A stretch of 64,000 nucleotides of DNA from Pseudomonadota bacterium (GTDB lineage Bacteria; Pseudomonadota; Gammaproteobacteria; Burkholderiales; Burkholderiaceae_B): NCBI GenBank assembly GCA_023425645.1, contig JAFACG010000039.1, forward strand, positions 1-64,000, read 5' to 3'. This document shows positions 16,282 to 25,579 of this stretch, piece by piece. Each line of letters starts with the position of its first letter. Positions within the stretch are counted from its first letter, which is position 1. Both the position numbers and the translations under genes were made by a program. The notes below the pieces were generated by a model. It worked only from the letters and a program-made list of their open reading frames with translations, was not told where the DNA came from and made no database searches.

Positions 16282-19200
16282 TCAGCGCTGCAAGGCCGCC
16301 CAGGCTTTCTCCAGGCGCTTGACCGAGACCGGCATGGGCGTGCGCAGCTCCTGTGCGAACAGGGACACGCGCAGTTCCTCCAGCATCCAGCGCAAGTCGC
16401 GCAGGCCGCTGTCCTCGGCCCCTTTCAGGGCGGCCACGGCGCGCTGGTACTTGACCAGCAGCGCAGCCATGTCCTGCATCAGCCGCTGATCGCGGGCCGG
16501 GTCGGCGCGCAGCTTGTCCACGCGCGTCTGCACCGCCTTCAGGTAACGCGGAAAATGGGCCAGCTGCTTGTATTCGCTGGCTTCCAGGAAGCGGGCCGGC
16601 ATCAGCGCCGCCAATTGCTGCTGCATGTCCTTCAAGGCCTCGGGGTGCGCCTTGACCTGGGCCAGCTTCTTCTGCGCCGCGCTCCATTCGACCAGGATCT
16701 GCCCCGCCAGCCGGGCCACCTCCTGGGCCACCAGCCCCAGGCGACTGCGGCCTTCCTGGGCGCGCGCCTCGAAGCTCGCCTGGTCATGCGGCCAGGGCTC
16801 CATCATGCACGACTGCTCCAGGGCCACATCGATGATCTGGTCGCGCAACTGTTCTTGCGTGCCCAGGGTCATGTACAGCATGCTGATGCGCGTCAGATCC
16901 GCGATGTTCTTTTCCAGGAAACGCACCTGCTCGCGCAGGGCCAGCCGGAACAGGCGGCGCAGGCCCTTGCGATGCTGGCGGCGCGCCTCGGCCGGATCGT
17001 CGAACACGTCCAGGTCGCAATGCGTCTTCTGATCGATCAGCGCCGGGTAGCCGATGAAGCTGCGGCCCTTGCGCCTGATCTCCATCAGCTCGGGCAGTTC
17101 GCCGAAGGACCAGCTGGTCAACTGCTCGTGGTCCAGCACCTGCGCGACCTGCTCGTCGGCCGCGGCTATCTGCTGGAAGGAAGCCTGGGCCTGGCGGCCG
17201 TGCTCGGCCTTGAGCTGGTCCAGGTTGCGCCCGCCCGAGAGCATCCGGCCATGTTCGTCGATGACGCGAAAGTTCATGAACAGGTGGGCGGGCAGGGTCT
17301 CCAGCTTGAAATCGCTGCGCTGCGGCCGCTGCTTGACCTGCTCCCACATGTCCTGGGCGATGGCGTCCAGCAGGCTCATGCCCGGGTCGGCCGCGCGGTC
17401 GAACCAGCGCTTGTGGAAAGCGTCGGCATAGTCCGGCAAAGGCACGCAATGGCGGCGGGTGCGCTGCGGCAGGGACTTGAGCAGCGCCAGCACCTTTTCC
17501 TTGAGCATGCCCGGCACCAGCCATTCGCAGCGCGCCGGATCGATCTGGTTCAGGGCGAACAAGGGCACGCTGAGCGTCACCCCGTCGCGCACCGAACCGG
17601 GTTCGAAGTGATAATCCAGCGCCATCTTGACGCCCTGCCACTGCACCGAACGCGGAAAGACGTCGGTGGTGATGCCGGCGGCGTCGTGCCGCATCAGCTC
17701 GTCCCGGCTCAATTCCAGACCCTTGGCCTGTTCCTTGGACAGCCCCTTGTACCATTTCTCCAGCGTCGCGGTCTGGTAGACGTCCTGCGGGATGCGCTGG
17801 TCGTAAAAGGCGTAGATCAATTCTTCGTCGATCAGGATGTCCGGCCGGCGCGACTGGTGTTCCAGGCGCTCCACCGCCGAAATCTGCTGGCGATTGTGGC
17901 GCAGGAACGGCAGGCTGGAGTCGATCTCGCCGGGCACCAGGGCCTGGCGCAGGAAGATCTCGCGCGCCTGCGCGGGATCGATCTTGCCGAAATGCACGCG
18001 CCGTCCGCTGTAGATCATCAGGCCATACAGGGTGGCGCGCTCGTTGGCCACCACCTGACCGGCCTTCTTCTCCCAGCGCGGGTCGGACCAGGTCTTGCGC
18101 AGCAGGTGCGCCCCCACCTTCTCCACCCATTGCGGCTCGATGCGGGCCACGCAGCGCGCAAACAGGCGCGTGGTCTCCACCAGTTCGCCGGCCAGGATCC
18201 AGCGCCCGGCCTTCTTGACCAGCTTGGAGCCCGGGTGGATGACGAAACGCAATTCGCGCGTGCCTTGGTACAGGCCGGTTTCTTCGCTTTTGTGGCCGAT
18301 ATTGCCGATCAGGCCGGTGAGCAAGGCCAGATGCACCTGCTCGTAGGTGGCCGGCGAGGGATTGGCCGCCCAGCGCTGCTCGTGCACCAGGCTGCGCAAC
18401 TGGGTGTGAACGTCGCGCCATTCCCGCACGCGCACGGGCGAGAGCATGGCCTGCTTCAGGCTGTTCATGAACTTGCGCTGCGAGCCCTGCTCGGCGGATT
18501 GCTCCTCCAGCCAGTTCCACAGTTTCACATAGGATAGGAACTCGGACTTGTCGTCATTGAAGCGGGCGTGCGCCTGGTTGGCGGCCTCGCGCTCGTGCAT
18601 GGGGCGATCGCGCGGATCCTGCACCGACATGGCGGCGGCAATGACCAGCATTTCCGTCAGGCAGTGCTGCTCGTGTCCGGCCAGCACCATGCGCGCCACG
18701 CGCGGGTCCACCGGCAGCTTGGCCAGGGAACGGCCCACCGGGGTCAGACGCTGCTGCTCGTCCAGCGCGCCCAGCTCCTGCAGGATCTGGTAGCCGTCGG
18801 CGATGGCCCGGCCCGTGGGCGGCTCCACGAAGGGGAAGGTTTCCACGTCGTCCAGCCGCAGGGCCTTCATGCGCAGGATCACCGAGGCCAGCGAGGAACG
18901 CAGGATCTCCGGATCGGTGAAGGGCGGACGGCTCTTGAAGTCCTGCTCGTCGTACAGGCGTATGCACACGCCGGGGCCGATACGGCCGCAGCGGCCGGCG
19001 CGCTGGTTGGCCGAAGCCTGGCTGACGGCCTCGATGCGCAGCTGCTCGACCTTGTTGCGCCAGGAGTAGCGCTTGATGCGCGCCAGCCCGCTGTCCACCA
19101 CGTAGCGTATGCCGGGCACGGTCAGCGAGGTCTCGGCCACGTTGGTGGCCAGCACCACGCGGCGCGCATTGCCCTTGGGGCGGAAGATCTGTTCCTGCTC

Positions 19201-20073
19201 GGCCTGCGACAGGCGCGCGAACAAGGGCAGGATGACGGTATTGGCGGGCTTGTCCTTCTCCAGGGCCTCGGTGGCCTCGCGGATCTCGCGCTCGCCGGGC
19301 AGGAACACCAGCACGTCGCCGCTGCCGTGGCGGGCGCATTCCTGCACCGCGTCCACGATGCCGTTCATCAGGTCACGCTCCTCTTCCGAGGCCGAGCGGC
19401 GCTCCTCCGCGTCCCCCTGGGACTCGTCCATGATGGGACGGTACAGGATCTCCACCGGATACAGGCGGCCCGACACTTCGATCACGGGCGCCGGCTTGCC
19501 CTTGTGGGCGAAATGACGCGCAAAGCGATCCGCGTCTATGGTGGCGGAGGTGATGATCAGCTTCAGGTCGCGGCGCCGGGGCAGCAACTGCTTCAGGAAG
19601 CCCAGCAGGAAATCGATGTTCAGGCTGCGTTCGTGCGCCTCGTCGATGATGATGGTGTCGTAGCGGTTGAGCATGGGGTCGCGCTGCGACTCCGCCAGCA
19701 GGATCCCGTCCGTCATCAGCTTGATGGCCGAGCGCGGGCCGGTCTTGTCGTTGAAGCGGATCTGGTAGCCTACCCAGTCGCCGATCTCCGACTGCAGCTC
19801 CTCGGCGATGCGCTTGGCCACCGAGGTCGCGGCCAGGCGGCGCGGCTGGGTGTGGCCGATGACCCCGCCGTCCAGCCCCCGGCCCATCTCAAGGCATATC
19901 TTGGGCAGCTGGGTCGTCTTGCCCGACCCGGTTTCGCCGCACACGATGACCACCTGGTGGTCCCTGATGGCCCTGGCTATCTCGTCCCGGCGGCCGCTGA
20001 CGGGCAGGTCTTCGGGGTAAAGGATGGGCGGCAGGATGCGGGGGTTTTCAGTCAATTCTACGGACTCGTGCAT
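16282..20073 (-). CDS. hrpA: ATP-dependent RNA helicase HrpA
   Basis: A 1263-aa DEAH-box helicase, typical HrpA length. Motif I GETGSGKTTQLP is near residue 45, DEAH (IIIDEAHERSLN) near 145, motif III TSATID, and motif VI QRAGRCGRIGPG near 350. HA2/OB regions follow, then the long DUF3418 C-terminal half. In other bacteria HrpA acts on stalled ribosomes and mRNA processing. The start at 20073 gives MHESVELTENPRILPPILYPEDLPVSG. It diverges from argA across about 108 bp containing a symmetrical TATA element. Confidence 0.96.
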   Translation of the reverse strand: MHESVELTENPRILPPILYPEDLPVSGRRDEIARAIRDHQVVIVCGETGSGKTTQLPKICLEMGRGLDGGVIGHTQPRRLAATSVAKRIAEELQSEIGDWVGYQIRFNDKTGPRSAIKLMTDGILLAESQRDPMLNRYDTIIIDEAHERSLNIDFLLGFLKQLLPRRRDLKLIITSATIDADRFARHFAHKGKPAPVIEVSGRLYPVEILYRPIMDESQGDAEERRSASEEERDLMNGIVDAVQECARHGSGDVLVFLPGEREIREATEALEKDKPANTVILPLFARLSQAEQEQIFRPKGNARRVVLATNVAETSLTVPGIRYVVDSGLARIKRYSWRNKVEQLRIEAVSQASANQRAGRCGRIGPGVCIRLYDEQDFKSRPPFTDPEILRSSLASVILRMKALRLDDVETFPFVEPPTGRAIADGYQILQELGALDEQQRLTPVGRSLAKLPVDPRVARMVLAGHEQHCLTEMLVIAAAMSVQDPRDRPMHEREAANQAHARFNDDKSEFLSYVKLWNWLEEQSAEQGSQRKFMNSLKQAMLSPVRVREWRDVHTQLRSLVHEQRWAANPSPATYEQVHLALLTGLIGNIGHKSEETGLYQGTRELRFVIHPGSKLVKKAGRWILAGELVETTRLFARCVARIEPQWVEKVGAHLLRKTWSDPRWEKKAGQVVANERATLYGLMIYSGRRVHFGKIDPAQAREIFLRQALVPGEIDSSLPFLRHNRQQISAVERLEHQSRRPDILIDEELIYAFYDQRIPQDVYQTATLEKWYKGLSKEQAKGLELSRDELMRHDAAGITTDVFPRSVQWQGVKMALDYHFEPGSVRDGVTLSVPLFALNQIDPARCEWLVPGMLKEKVLALLKSLPQRTRRHCVPLPDYADAFHKRWFDRAADPGMSLLDAIAQDMWEQVKQRPQRSDFKLETLPAHLFMNFRVIDEHGRMLSGGRNLDQLKAEHGRQAQASFQQIAAADEQVAQVLDHEQLTSWSFGELPELMEIRRKGRSFIGYPALIDQKTHCDLDVFDDPAEARRQHRKGLRRLFRLALREQVRFLEKNIADLTRISMLYMTLGTQEQLRDQIIDVALEQSCMMEPWPHDQASFEARAQEGRSRLGLVAQEVARLAGQILVEWSAAQKKLAQVKAHPEALKDMQQQLAALMPARFLEASEYKQLAHFPRYLKAVQTRVDKLRADPARDQRLMQDMAALLVKYQRAVAALKGAEDSGLRDLRWMLEELRVSLFAQELRTPMPVSVKRLEKAWAALQR

Positions 20074-20099
20074 GAAAGGTATTTTCTGGTACAGACATC

Positions 20100-20107
20100 A
20101 TTATAAT
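20100..20107. promoter_or_regulatory. Symmetrical -10 element between hrpA and argA
   Basis: ATTATAAT gives a perfect TATAAT on both strands (plus 20102-20107, minus 20105-20100). No strong -35 was seen on either side. Downstream on the argA side, AGAGCGT (20124-20130) and ACGCTCT (20148-20154) form a 7-bp inverted repeat in the argA leader. Confidence 0.4.
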
Positions 20108-20181
20108 TTTGGCTTCAAGCCTTAGAGCGTGTTCAATCTCTTCAAGTACGCTCTCGAATTTGGACGCATAGATCCCCTGCA

Positions 20182-21537
20182 ATGAACACAGACACCCCCG
20201 ACTCGTTTACCGCTCTCGAACCACCCGATCAAGCCCAGGCGCAATTCGTGCGATGGTTCAGGGAAGTGGCCCCTTATGTGCATGACTTCCGGGGCAAGAC
20301 GTTCGTGGTGGCCTTCGGGGGGGAACTCATCAGCGACGGATTGCTCAATACGCTGATCCCGGACCTGTCCCTGCTGTCCGCCCTGGGCATCAAGCTGGTG
20401 CTGGTGCACGGCTCGCGCCCGCAGGTCAATGAACAACTGCGCCTGAAGGGCGAGACCACGCAATTCGGCCGCGGCACCGAGCCCACCAGCGCAGCCGCGC
20501 TGGAATGCGCCAAGGAGGCCGCCGGCGAGATCCGCCTGGACATCGAGGCCGCCTTCAGTCAGGGCCTGCCCAACACGCCCATGTCGCACGCGCAGATCCG
20601 CATCATTTCGGGCAACTTCGTGACCGCCCGCCCGGTGGGCGTGATCGACGGCGTGGACTACAAGCATGCCGGATCGGTGCGCAAGCTGGACGTGGACGCC
20701 ATGCGCGTCATACTCAACCAGGGAGCGCTTATTCTACTCTCCCCGCTGGGCTTTTCCCCAACGGGCGAAGCCTTCAACCTGGACATGGAAGACCTGGCCA
20801 CCAGCACGGCCATCGCGCTGCGCGCCGAAAAGCTGATCTTCCTGACGCCCGAGCACATCGGCCACTCCAACAACCTGGAAATCGACTCGGAGCTGGCGCG
20901 CGCCGATGCCGACGCCCTGCTGGCCTCGGGCAAGCTGGACGAGGATTGCTCTACCTTCCTGCGCTATGCCTCCCAGGCCGTCAAGCGCGGCATCGCCCGC
21001 GCCCACCTGGTGCCCTACAAGCAGGACGGCAGCATCCTGCTGGAGATCTTCACCCACGACGGCGTGGGCACCATGGTGGTGGAAGACACCCTGGACGACC
21101 TGCGTCCGGCCAACCTGGACGATGTGGGCGCCATCGTGCAGCTGATCGAGCCGCTGGAGATCGACGGAACGCTCGTGCCGCGCGGCCGCTCGGTCATCGA
21201 GCGCGAGGTGGAACGCTTCACCGTGCTGGAGCACGACGGCATCATCTACGGCTGCGTGGCGCTGATCCCCTACCCCGAGGACAGCATGGCCGAAATGGCC
21301 TGCCTGATCGTGCATCCCGAATGGCAGGGCTCGGGCGAAGGCGAGATCCTGCTGCGCCACACCGAGGCCAAGGCCCGTGCGGCGGGCTTCAAGCGCCTGT
21401 TCGTATTGACCACGCGCACCTCGCATTGGTTCATCAAGCGCGGCTTCGTGCAGGGCGGCGTGTCCGACCTGCCCAAGGAAAAGCAGTCGCACTACAACCG
21501 TTCGCGCAACAGCATGGTCTTCATCAAGAAGCTCTGA
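20182..21537 (+). CDS. argA: N-acetylglutamate synthase
   Basis: A 451-aa classical ArgA, which makes N-acetylglutamate from acetyl-CoA and glutamate, the first step of arginine synthesis. The N-terminal amino-acid-kinase-like domain covers about residues 25-290 (KTFVVAFGGELI, KLVLVHGSRPQVN, AILLSPLGFSPTGEAFN-type segment near 190). The C-terminal GNAT domain covers about 300-450, with the acetyl-CoA loop VHPEWQGSGEGEILL. The ATG at 20182 lacks an obvious ribosome site. It is read away from hrpA and followed by yggX after 73 nt. Identification is firm. Confidence 0.95.
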   Translation: MNTDTPDSFTALEPPDQAQAQFVRWFREVAPYVHDFRGKTFVVAFGGELISDGLLNTLIPDLSLLSALGIKLVLVHGSRPQVNEQLRLKGETTQFGRGTEPTSAAALECAKEAAGEIRLDIEAAFSQGLPNTPMSHAQIRIISGNFVTARPVGVIDGVDYKHAGSVRKLDVDAMRVILNQGALILLSPLGFSPTGEAFNLDMEDLATSTAIALRAEKLIFLTPEHIGHSNNLEIDSELARADADALLASGKLDEDCSTFLRYASQAVKRGIARAHLVPYKQDGSILLEIFTHDGVGTMVVEDTLDDLRPANLDDVGAIVQLIEPLEIDGTLVPRGRSVIEREVERFTVLEHDGIIYGCVALIPYPEDSMAEMACLIVHPEWQGSGEGEILLRHTEAKARAAGFKRLFVLTTRTSHWFIKRGFVQGGVSDLPKEKQSHYNRSRNSMVFIKKL

Positions 21538-21610
21538 TCCGGCGCGCGCATTGGGTACAATAGTCCCATCCGAGCATTAGAACCTGTTCACAGATTAAAG
21601 AGGAAAGAAC

Positions 21611-21883
21611 ATGGCACGCATGGTCCAGTGTGTGAAACTCAAGCAGGAAGCCGAAGGCCTGGACTTCCCTCCCTACCCCGGCGATCTGGGCGTGAAGATC
21701 TGGCGCAACATCTCCAAGCAGGCCTGGGCCAACTGGATGGACGTGCAGACCCGCCTGGTCAACGAGAACCGCCTGAACCTGGCGGATTCGCGCGCCCGCC
21801 AGTACCTGAAGGAACAGATGGAAAAATATCTGTTCGAGGACGCCGACGTCGAAGCCCAGGGTTTCGTGGCGCCCAAGTCCTGA
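21611..21883 (+). CDS. yggX: Fe(2+)-trafficking protein YggX
   Basis: A 90-aa protein matching the YggX family in length and motifs: [21 protein letters not shown] with the single conserved Cys7, [16 protein letters not shown], and MEKYLFED at the end. It protects Fe-S proteins and helps handle labile iron under oxidative stress. An AGAGGAAAG ribosome site lies just upstream of the ATG. It follows argA and is closed by a strong terminator. Confidence 0.95.
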   Translation: MARMVQCVKLKQEAEGLDFPPYPGDLGVKIWRNISKQAWANWMDVQTRLVNENRLNLADSRARQYLKEQMEKYLFEDADVEAQGFVAPKS

Positions 21884-21897
21884 TCTCCCGTCCCCAT

Positions 21898-21929
21898 AAA
21901 AAAACACCTGCCGCGGCAGGTGTTTTTTT
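21898..21929. terminator. Strong bidirectional terminator between yggX and phoU
   Basis: The perfect palindrome CACCTGCCGCGGCAGGTG is flanked by A7 on the left and T7 on the right, so it can end yggX on the plus strand and phoU on the minus strand. Confidence 0.95.
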
Positions 21930-21947
21930 ATAGCGTTCAAGCCAGGT

Positions 21948-22670
21948 TCATTCCTCGTCCTCGGGCGGGGGTTCGCCGCGCGCGGTGCGTTCGGCGTTCT
22001 TGACCCCGGTGTGGCGCACGTCATCGCCGCGCACCATGTAGATGACCCGTTCGGCCATGTTCTTGGCATGGTCGCCGATGCGCTCCAGCGCACGGGCGAT
22101 GAAGATCAGGTCGATGGAATGCGAAATGGTGCGCGGATCCTCGATCATGTAGGTGATGATGTGACGCAGCGAGCCCTTCCATTCGCGGTCCACTTCCTTG
22201 TCGCTGCGCACGATCTGGGCGGCGTGCAGCGCATCCTGGCGGGCGAAGGCGTCCAGGGCGTCGTGGATCATGCCGGCCACGGAAGAGCTCATGTGACGCA
22301 GCTCGACCACGGGCTCGTAGCCGACCGTGCTTTCGTGCAGGCGGCGGGCCATCTTGGCGATGCGCTCGGCCTCGTCGCCGCAGCGCTCCATGTCGGTCAG
22401 CATCTTGGAGATGGACAGCAGCAGGCGCAGGTCGATGGCGGTAGGCTGGTTGCGGGCGATCAGATTGGTGATGCGCTCGTCGATTTCGACTTCCAGGCGA
22501 TTGACTTCCTTTTCGCGTTCGCGGACCAGGTCGACCAGCGACATGTCTCCGGTCTGCAAGGCTTCCGTGGCGCTCTTGACCATGGATTCCACGATGCCGC
22601 CCATCTGCAGGAACAGCGAGCGGGTGGTTTCCAGGTCGGAGTGGAACTGCTTGTTGGTATGTTCGTTCAT
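21948..22670 (-). CDS. phoU: Phosphate transport system regulator PhoU
   Basis: A 240-aa PhoU with two three-helix PhoU repeats (about 20-110 and 125-215). Conserved stretches are SLVDLVREREKEVNRLEVEIDER, the E/D-rich MLTDMERCGDEAERIAKMARR, and a second repeat ALERIGDHAKNMAERVIYMVRGDD. It represses phosphate-starvation signalling through the Pst transporter and PhoR. The ATG at 22670 gives MNEHTNKQFHSDLETTRS; the open frame extends 12 residues further but without family match. No pst or phoB/phoR genes are nearby in this window. Confidence 0.93.
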   Translation of the reverse strand: MNEHTNKQFHSDLETTRSLFLQMGGIVESMVKSATEALQTGDMSLVDLVREREKEVNRLEVEIDERITNLIARNQPTAIDLRLLLSISKMLTDMERCGDEAERIAKMARRLHESTVGYEPVVELRHMSSSVAGMIHDALDAFARQDALHAAQIVRSDKEVDREWKGSLRHIITYMIEDPRTISHSIDLIFIARALERIGDHAKNMAERVIYMVRGDDVRHTGVKNAERTARGEPPPEDEE

Positions 22671-22759
22671 AGTGGCCTTCTGTAACGGCGAAGTGGCTCT
22701 CGCCAAGCGCTCAATCAGGCACTTAGCTTAAGCGCAGATTATGACAGAGACATTAAGGT

Positions 22760-23443
22760 TCAGAAACCTGGACCCGCCAGCATGCGCACGCCCTGCTGGC
22801 CCGCCACCAGGGCCACGCTGGCCGGCTTGAGCGCGAACAGGCCGCAGCAGACCACGCCGGGGATGTTGTTGATGCGCGCCTCCAGCGCGGCCGGGTCGGC
22901 GATGGACAGCCCGGCCACGTCCAGGATCAGGCCGCCGTTGTCCGTCACGAAGCCGGCACGCTCCACGGGCTGGCCGCCCAGTTCGCGCAGCTGGCGGGCC
23001 ACGGCGTTCAGGGCCATGGGGATGACCTCCACCGGAAGGGCGAAGGCGCCCAGGCGCTCGACCAGCTTGGATTCGTCCACGATGCACAGGAACTTGTCCG
23101 CCGCCGAGGCCACGATCTTCTCGCGCGTGAGCGCTCCGCCCCCGCCCTTGGTCATGTTCAGCGCGCCGTCGATCTCGTCGGCGCCGTCCACGTACCAGTC
23201 CATGCGTTCGATGCCGTTCAGGTCCTGCACGGCGATGCCCAGGCCCTGCATGCGCTCGGTGGAACGGTTGGAGCTGGAGGCGGCGGCCTTGAAGCGGTTC
23301 TTGTGCGGGGCCAGCGCGTCAATGAACAGGTCCACGGTGGAACCGGTGCCCACGCCCAGGATGGACTCGGGAGTCAGACGGGGCAGGATGTAGTCGACGG
23401 CGGCCTGCGCCACCTGTTGCTTAAGCTCGGACTGTGTGTACAT
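22760..23443 (-). CDS. rpiA: Ribose-5-phosphate isomerase A
   Basis: A 227-aa enzyme interconverting ribose-5-phosphate and ribulose-5-phosphate in the pentose phosphate pathway. Family motifs are [15 protein letters not shown] (about 37-51), [29 protein letters not shown] (about 92-120, with the catalytic Asp and Lys) and [13 protein letters not shown]. The ATG at 23443 was chosen; the open frame continues three codons further to a TTG. It is read leftward between the ArsC-like gene (43 nt gap) and phoU. Confidence 0.95.
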   Translation of the reverse strand: MYTQSELKQQVAQAAVDYILPRLTPESILGVGTGSTVDLFIDALAPHKNRFKAAASSSNRSTERMQGLGIAVQDLNGIERMDWYVDGADEIDGALNMTKGGGGALTREKIVASAADKFLCIVDESKLVERLGAFALPVEVIPMALNAVARQLRELGGQPVERAGFVTDNGGLILDVAGLSIADPAALEARINNIPGVVCCGLFALKPASVALVAGQQGVRMLAGPGF

Positions 23444-23486
23444 GGCGATCAAAGAAAATCGGGGGCTGGGCCCCCGTGATTGGCAT

Positions 23487-23837
23487 TTAGAGAAAACGAG
23501 CGGCGAACTTGCCTTCGTTGAAGCCCACGCTGACTTCCCCTTGCGGGGTGAGCAGCACGGGCCGGCGCACCAGGGCCGGGAACTGCGCGATCAGCTCCAG
23601 CCATTGGGCGTCGCTTTGCGGATCCTTGCGCTCCTCGGGCAACTGGCGCCAGGTCATGGAGGCGCGATTGACCAGCTTGGGCCAGCCTCCCAGCTCCTGC
23701 GCCCAGGCCTGCAGGCGGGCGGGCTCCAGAGGATGGTCGCGGTAATCCGAGAATTCCAGCGGCAGGCCGTGCGCCTCGAACCAGGCGCGCGCCTTCTGGC
23801 AGGTGCTGCAATTCTTCAGGCCGTACATCGAGAACAT
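23487..23837 (-). CDS. ArsC/Spx-family reductase-like protein (YffB type)
   Basis: A 116-aa thioredoxin-fold protein of the arsenate reductase/Spx superfamily. [13 protein letters not shown] at residues 8-20 carries a CxxC pair, followed by [17 protein letters not shown] and the cis-Pro region RRPVLLT. It resembles the YffB/MgsR branch. That branch may act as a glutathione- or thioredoxin-linked reductase rather than a true arsenate reductase, and no ars genes are adjacent. It lies 18 nt downstream of the permease gene at 23856. Confidence 0.85.
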   Translation of the reverse strand: MFSMYGLKNCSTCQKARAWFEAHGLPLEFSDYRDHPLEPARLQAWAQELGGWPKLVNRASMTWRQLPEERKDPQSDAQWLELIAQFPALVRRPVLLTPQGEVSVGFNEGKFAARFL

Positions 23838-23855
23838 GGCAATACTCCGTATCGA

Positions 23856-24662
23856 TCAAGCGCGCCGCTCGCGGCGCACCTGCAGGCGATTGGCGACCAC
23901 GACGAAGGCGCCGACCACCAGGATGAACAGCGTGGCCAGGGCGTTGATCTCGGGCTTGAGGCCCAGGCGCACGCGCGAGAAGACTTCCACGGGCAGGGTC
24001 GTGAAACCGGGGCCGGACAGAAAGGAGGCGATCACCACGTCGTCCAGCGACAGGGTGAATGCCAGCAGCCAGGCCGCCATCAGGGCCGGCGTGATCGAGG
24101 GCAGCACGATCATGAAAAAGGCCTTGAGCGGCGTGGCGCCCAGGTCCAGCGCGGCCTCTTCCTGCGAGCGGTCCAGTTCGCGCATGCGCGACTGCAGGAT
24201 GACCGTGGCATAGGCGGTGCACAGCACCACATGGCCGACCCAGATGGTGAACACGCCGTTCTGCTCGGGCCAGCCCAGGAAGGAATTGAGCTCCACGAAC
24301 ATCAGCAGCAGCGAGATGCCCAGCACGACTTCCGGAATGACCAGGGGGGCGCTGATCAGGCCGATGTACAGGGCGAAGCCCTTGAACCGCCCCATGCGGG
24401 TCAGCACATAGCCGGCCCAGGTGCCCAGCACCAGCGCCGTGGTGGCGGTCAGGAAGGCCACCAGGAAGGACAGGCGCGCCGCCGAAAGCAGCACCTTGTC
24501 CTGGAACAGGGATTCGTACCAGCGCAGCGAAAAGCCCGACCAGGAGGTCATGATGGCCGAATCATTGAAGGAGAAGACCACCAGGAACAGGATGGGGACG
24601 TACAGAAAGCCAAAGCCCAGGAGCAGGACCAGGGCGCGCAGCCAGGGATTCGGTTTGGTCAT
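23856..24662 (-). CDS. potI: Putrescine ABC transporter permease (PotI-like)
   Basis: A 268-aa inner-membrane permease with about six helices. The cytoplasmic EAA loop EEAALDLGATPLKAFFMIVLP is near residue 160 and contacts the ATPase. LDDVVIASFLSGPG is typical of PotC/PotI. It is the second permease of the putrescine importer. The ATG at 24662 overlaps the potH stop (ATGA). The longer open frame to 24803 reads through potH out of frame and was rejected. Confidence 0.92.
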   Translation of the reverse strand: MTKPNPWLRALVLLLGFGFLYVPILFLVVFSFNDSAIMTSWSGFSLRWYESLFQDKVLLSAARLSFLVAFLTATTALVLGTWAGYVLTRMGRFKGFALYIGLISAPLVIPEVVLGISLLLMFVELNSFLGWPEQNGVFTIWVGHVVLCTAYATVILQSRMRELDRSQEEAALDLGATPLKAFFMIVLPSITPALMAAWLLAFTLSLDDVVIASFLSGPGFTTLPVEVFSRVRLGLKPEINALATLFILVVGAFVVVANRLQVRRERRA

Positions 24663-25579
24663 GAACGGCCTCCACGCTGGCTTTCGATCTGGCGCATCTG
24701 GCTGTACTGGAACAGGATCAGCGGAATGATCAACAGCAGCACCATCACGCAGGTCACGGCCGCGGCCATGGGCCAGTCGGCGTTGTTGAAGAACTCGTTC
24801 CACATGATGCGGCCCATCATCAGGGTATCCGCCCCGCCCAGCATTTCCGGAATGACGTATTCGCCCACCGAGGGTATGAACACCAGCATGGCGCCGGCGA
24901 TCACGCCGGGCATGGACAGCGGCAGGGTGACGTGCAGAAAGGCCGACCAGGGGCGCGCGCCCAGGTCATAGGCCGCCTCCAGCAGGCGCACGTTCAGCTT
25001 CACCAGATTGGCGTACAGCGGCAGGATGAAGAACGGCAGGTAGGCATAGACCAGGCCGATGTAGACGGCCAGATCGGTGCGGTAGATCTCCAGCGGCGCG
25101 TCGATCACGCCCAGCCACAACAGCACGCTGTTGAGCAGGCCGTCGTTGCGCAGAATGCCCACCCAGGCGTACACGCGCAGCAGCATGGAGGTCCAGAACG
25201 GCAAGATGACGGCCAGCAGCAGCAGGTTGCGCACCGCCGGGGACGAACGGGCGATGTAGTAGGCCACCGGGTAGCCGATCAGCACGCAGCACAGCGTGGT
25301 GACGGCCGCCATCTTCAGGGAACTGAGGTAGGTGGCCAGGTACAGATTGTCGCTGAACAGCAGAATGTAGCCGCGCAGGTTCAGCACGAAGGAAATGCTC
25401 TCGTCCGCGAACTGCGCCAGCGGCGTGTAAGGCGGAACCCCGAAATCCAGGTCCGCGAAGCTGATCTTGAACACCAGCAGGAACGGCACCAGCAGAACCA
25501 GGATCAACCACAGGAACGTGGGAGCCACCACCAGCGTGCGCCCCGCGGGCAGCAGTTTGCGCCAGGACAGGTTCTTCAT
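24659..25579 (-). CDS. potH: Putrescine ABC transporter permease (PotH-like)
   Basis: A 306-aa permease. A first helix lies at about 15-40 (FLWLILVLLVPFLLVFKISF), then a periplasmic loop and five further helices. The EAA loop LEAAYDLGARPWSAFLHVTLP is near residue 205, and FIPSVGEYVIPEMLGG, typical of PotB/PotH, follows. It forms the membrane channel with PotI. The start overlaps the potG stop (ATGA). Confidence 0.93.
   Translation of the reverse strand: MKNLSWRKLLPAGRTLVVAPTFLWLILVLLVPFLLVFKISFADLDFGVPPYTPLAQFADESISFVLNLRGYILLFSDNLYLATYLSSLKMAAVTTLCCVLIGYPVAYYIARSSPAVRNLLLLAVILPFWTSMLLRVYAWVGILRNDGLLNSVLLWLGVIDAPLEIYRTDLAVYIGLVYAYLPFFILPLYANLVKLNVRLLEAAYDLGARPWSAFLHVTLPLSMPGVIAGAMLVFIPSVGEYVIPEMLGGADTLMMGRIMWNEFFNNADWPMAAAVTCVMVLLLIIPLILFQYSQMRQIESQRGGRS

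Noticed and set aside
12753..16322. Open frame of about 1190 codons antisense to dnaE
   Set aside because: Same cause: low-complexity translation, no recognisable fold, no ribosome site. The sense strand is clearly dnaE.
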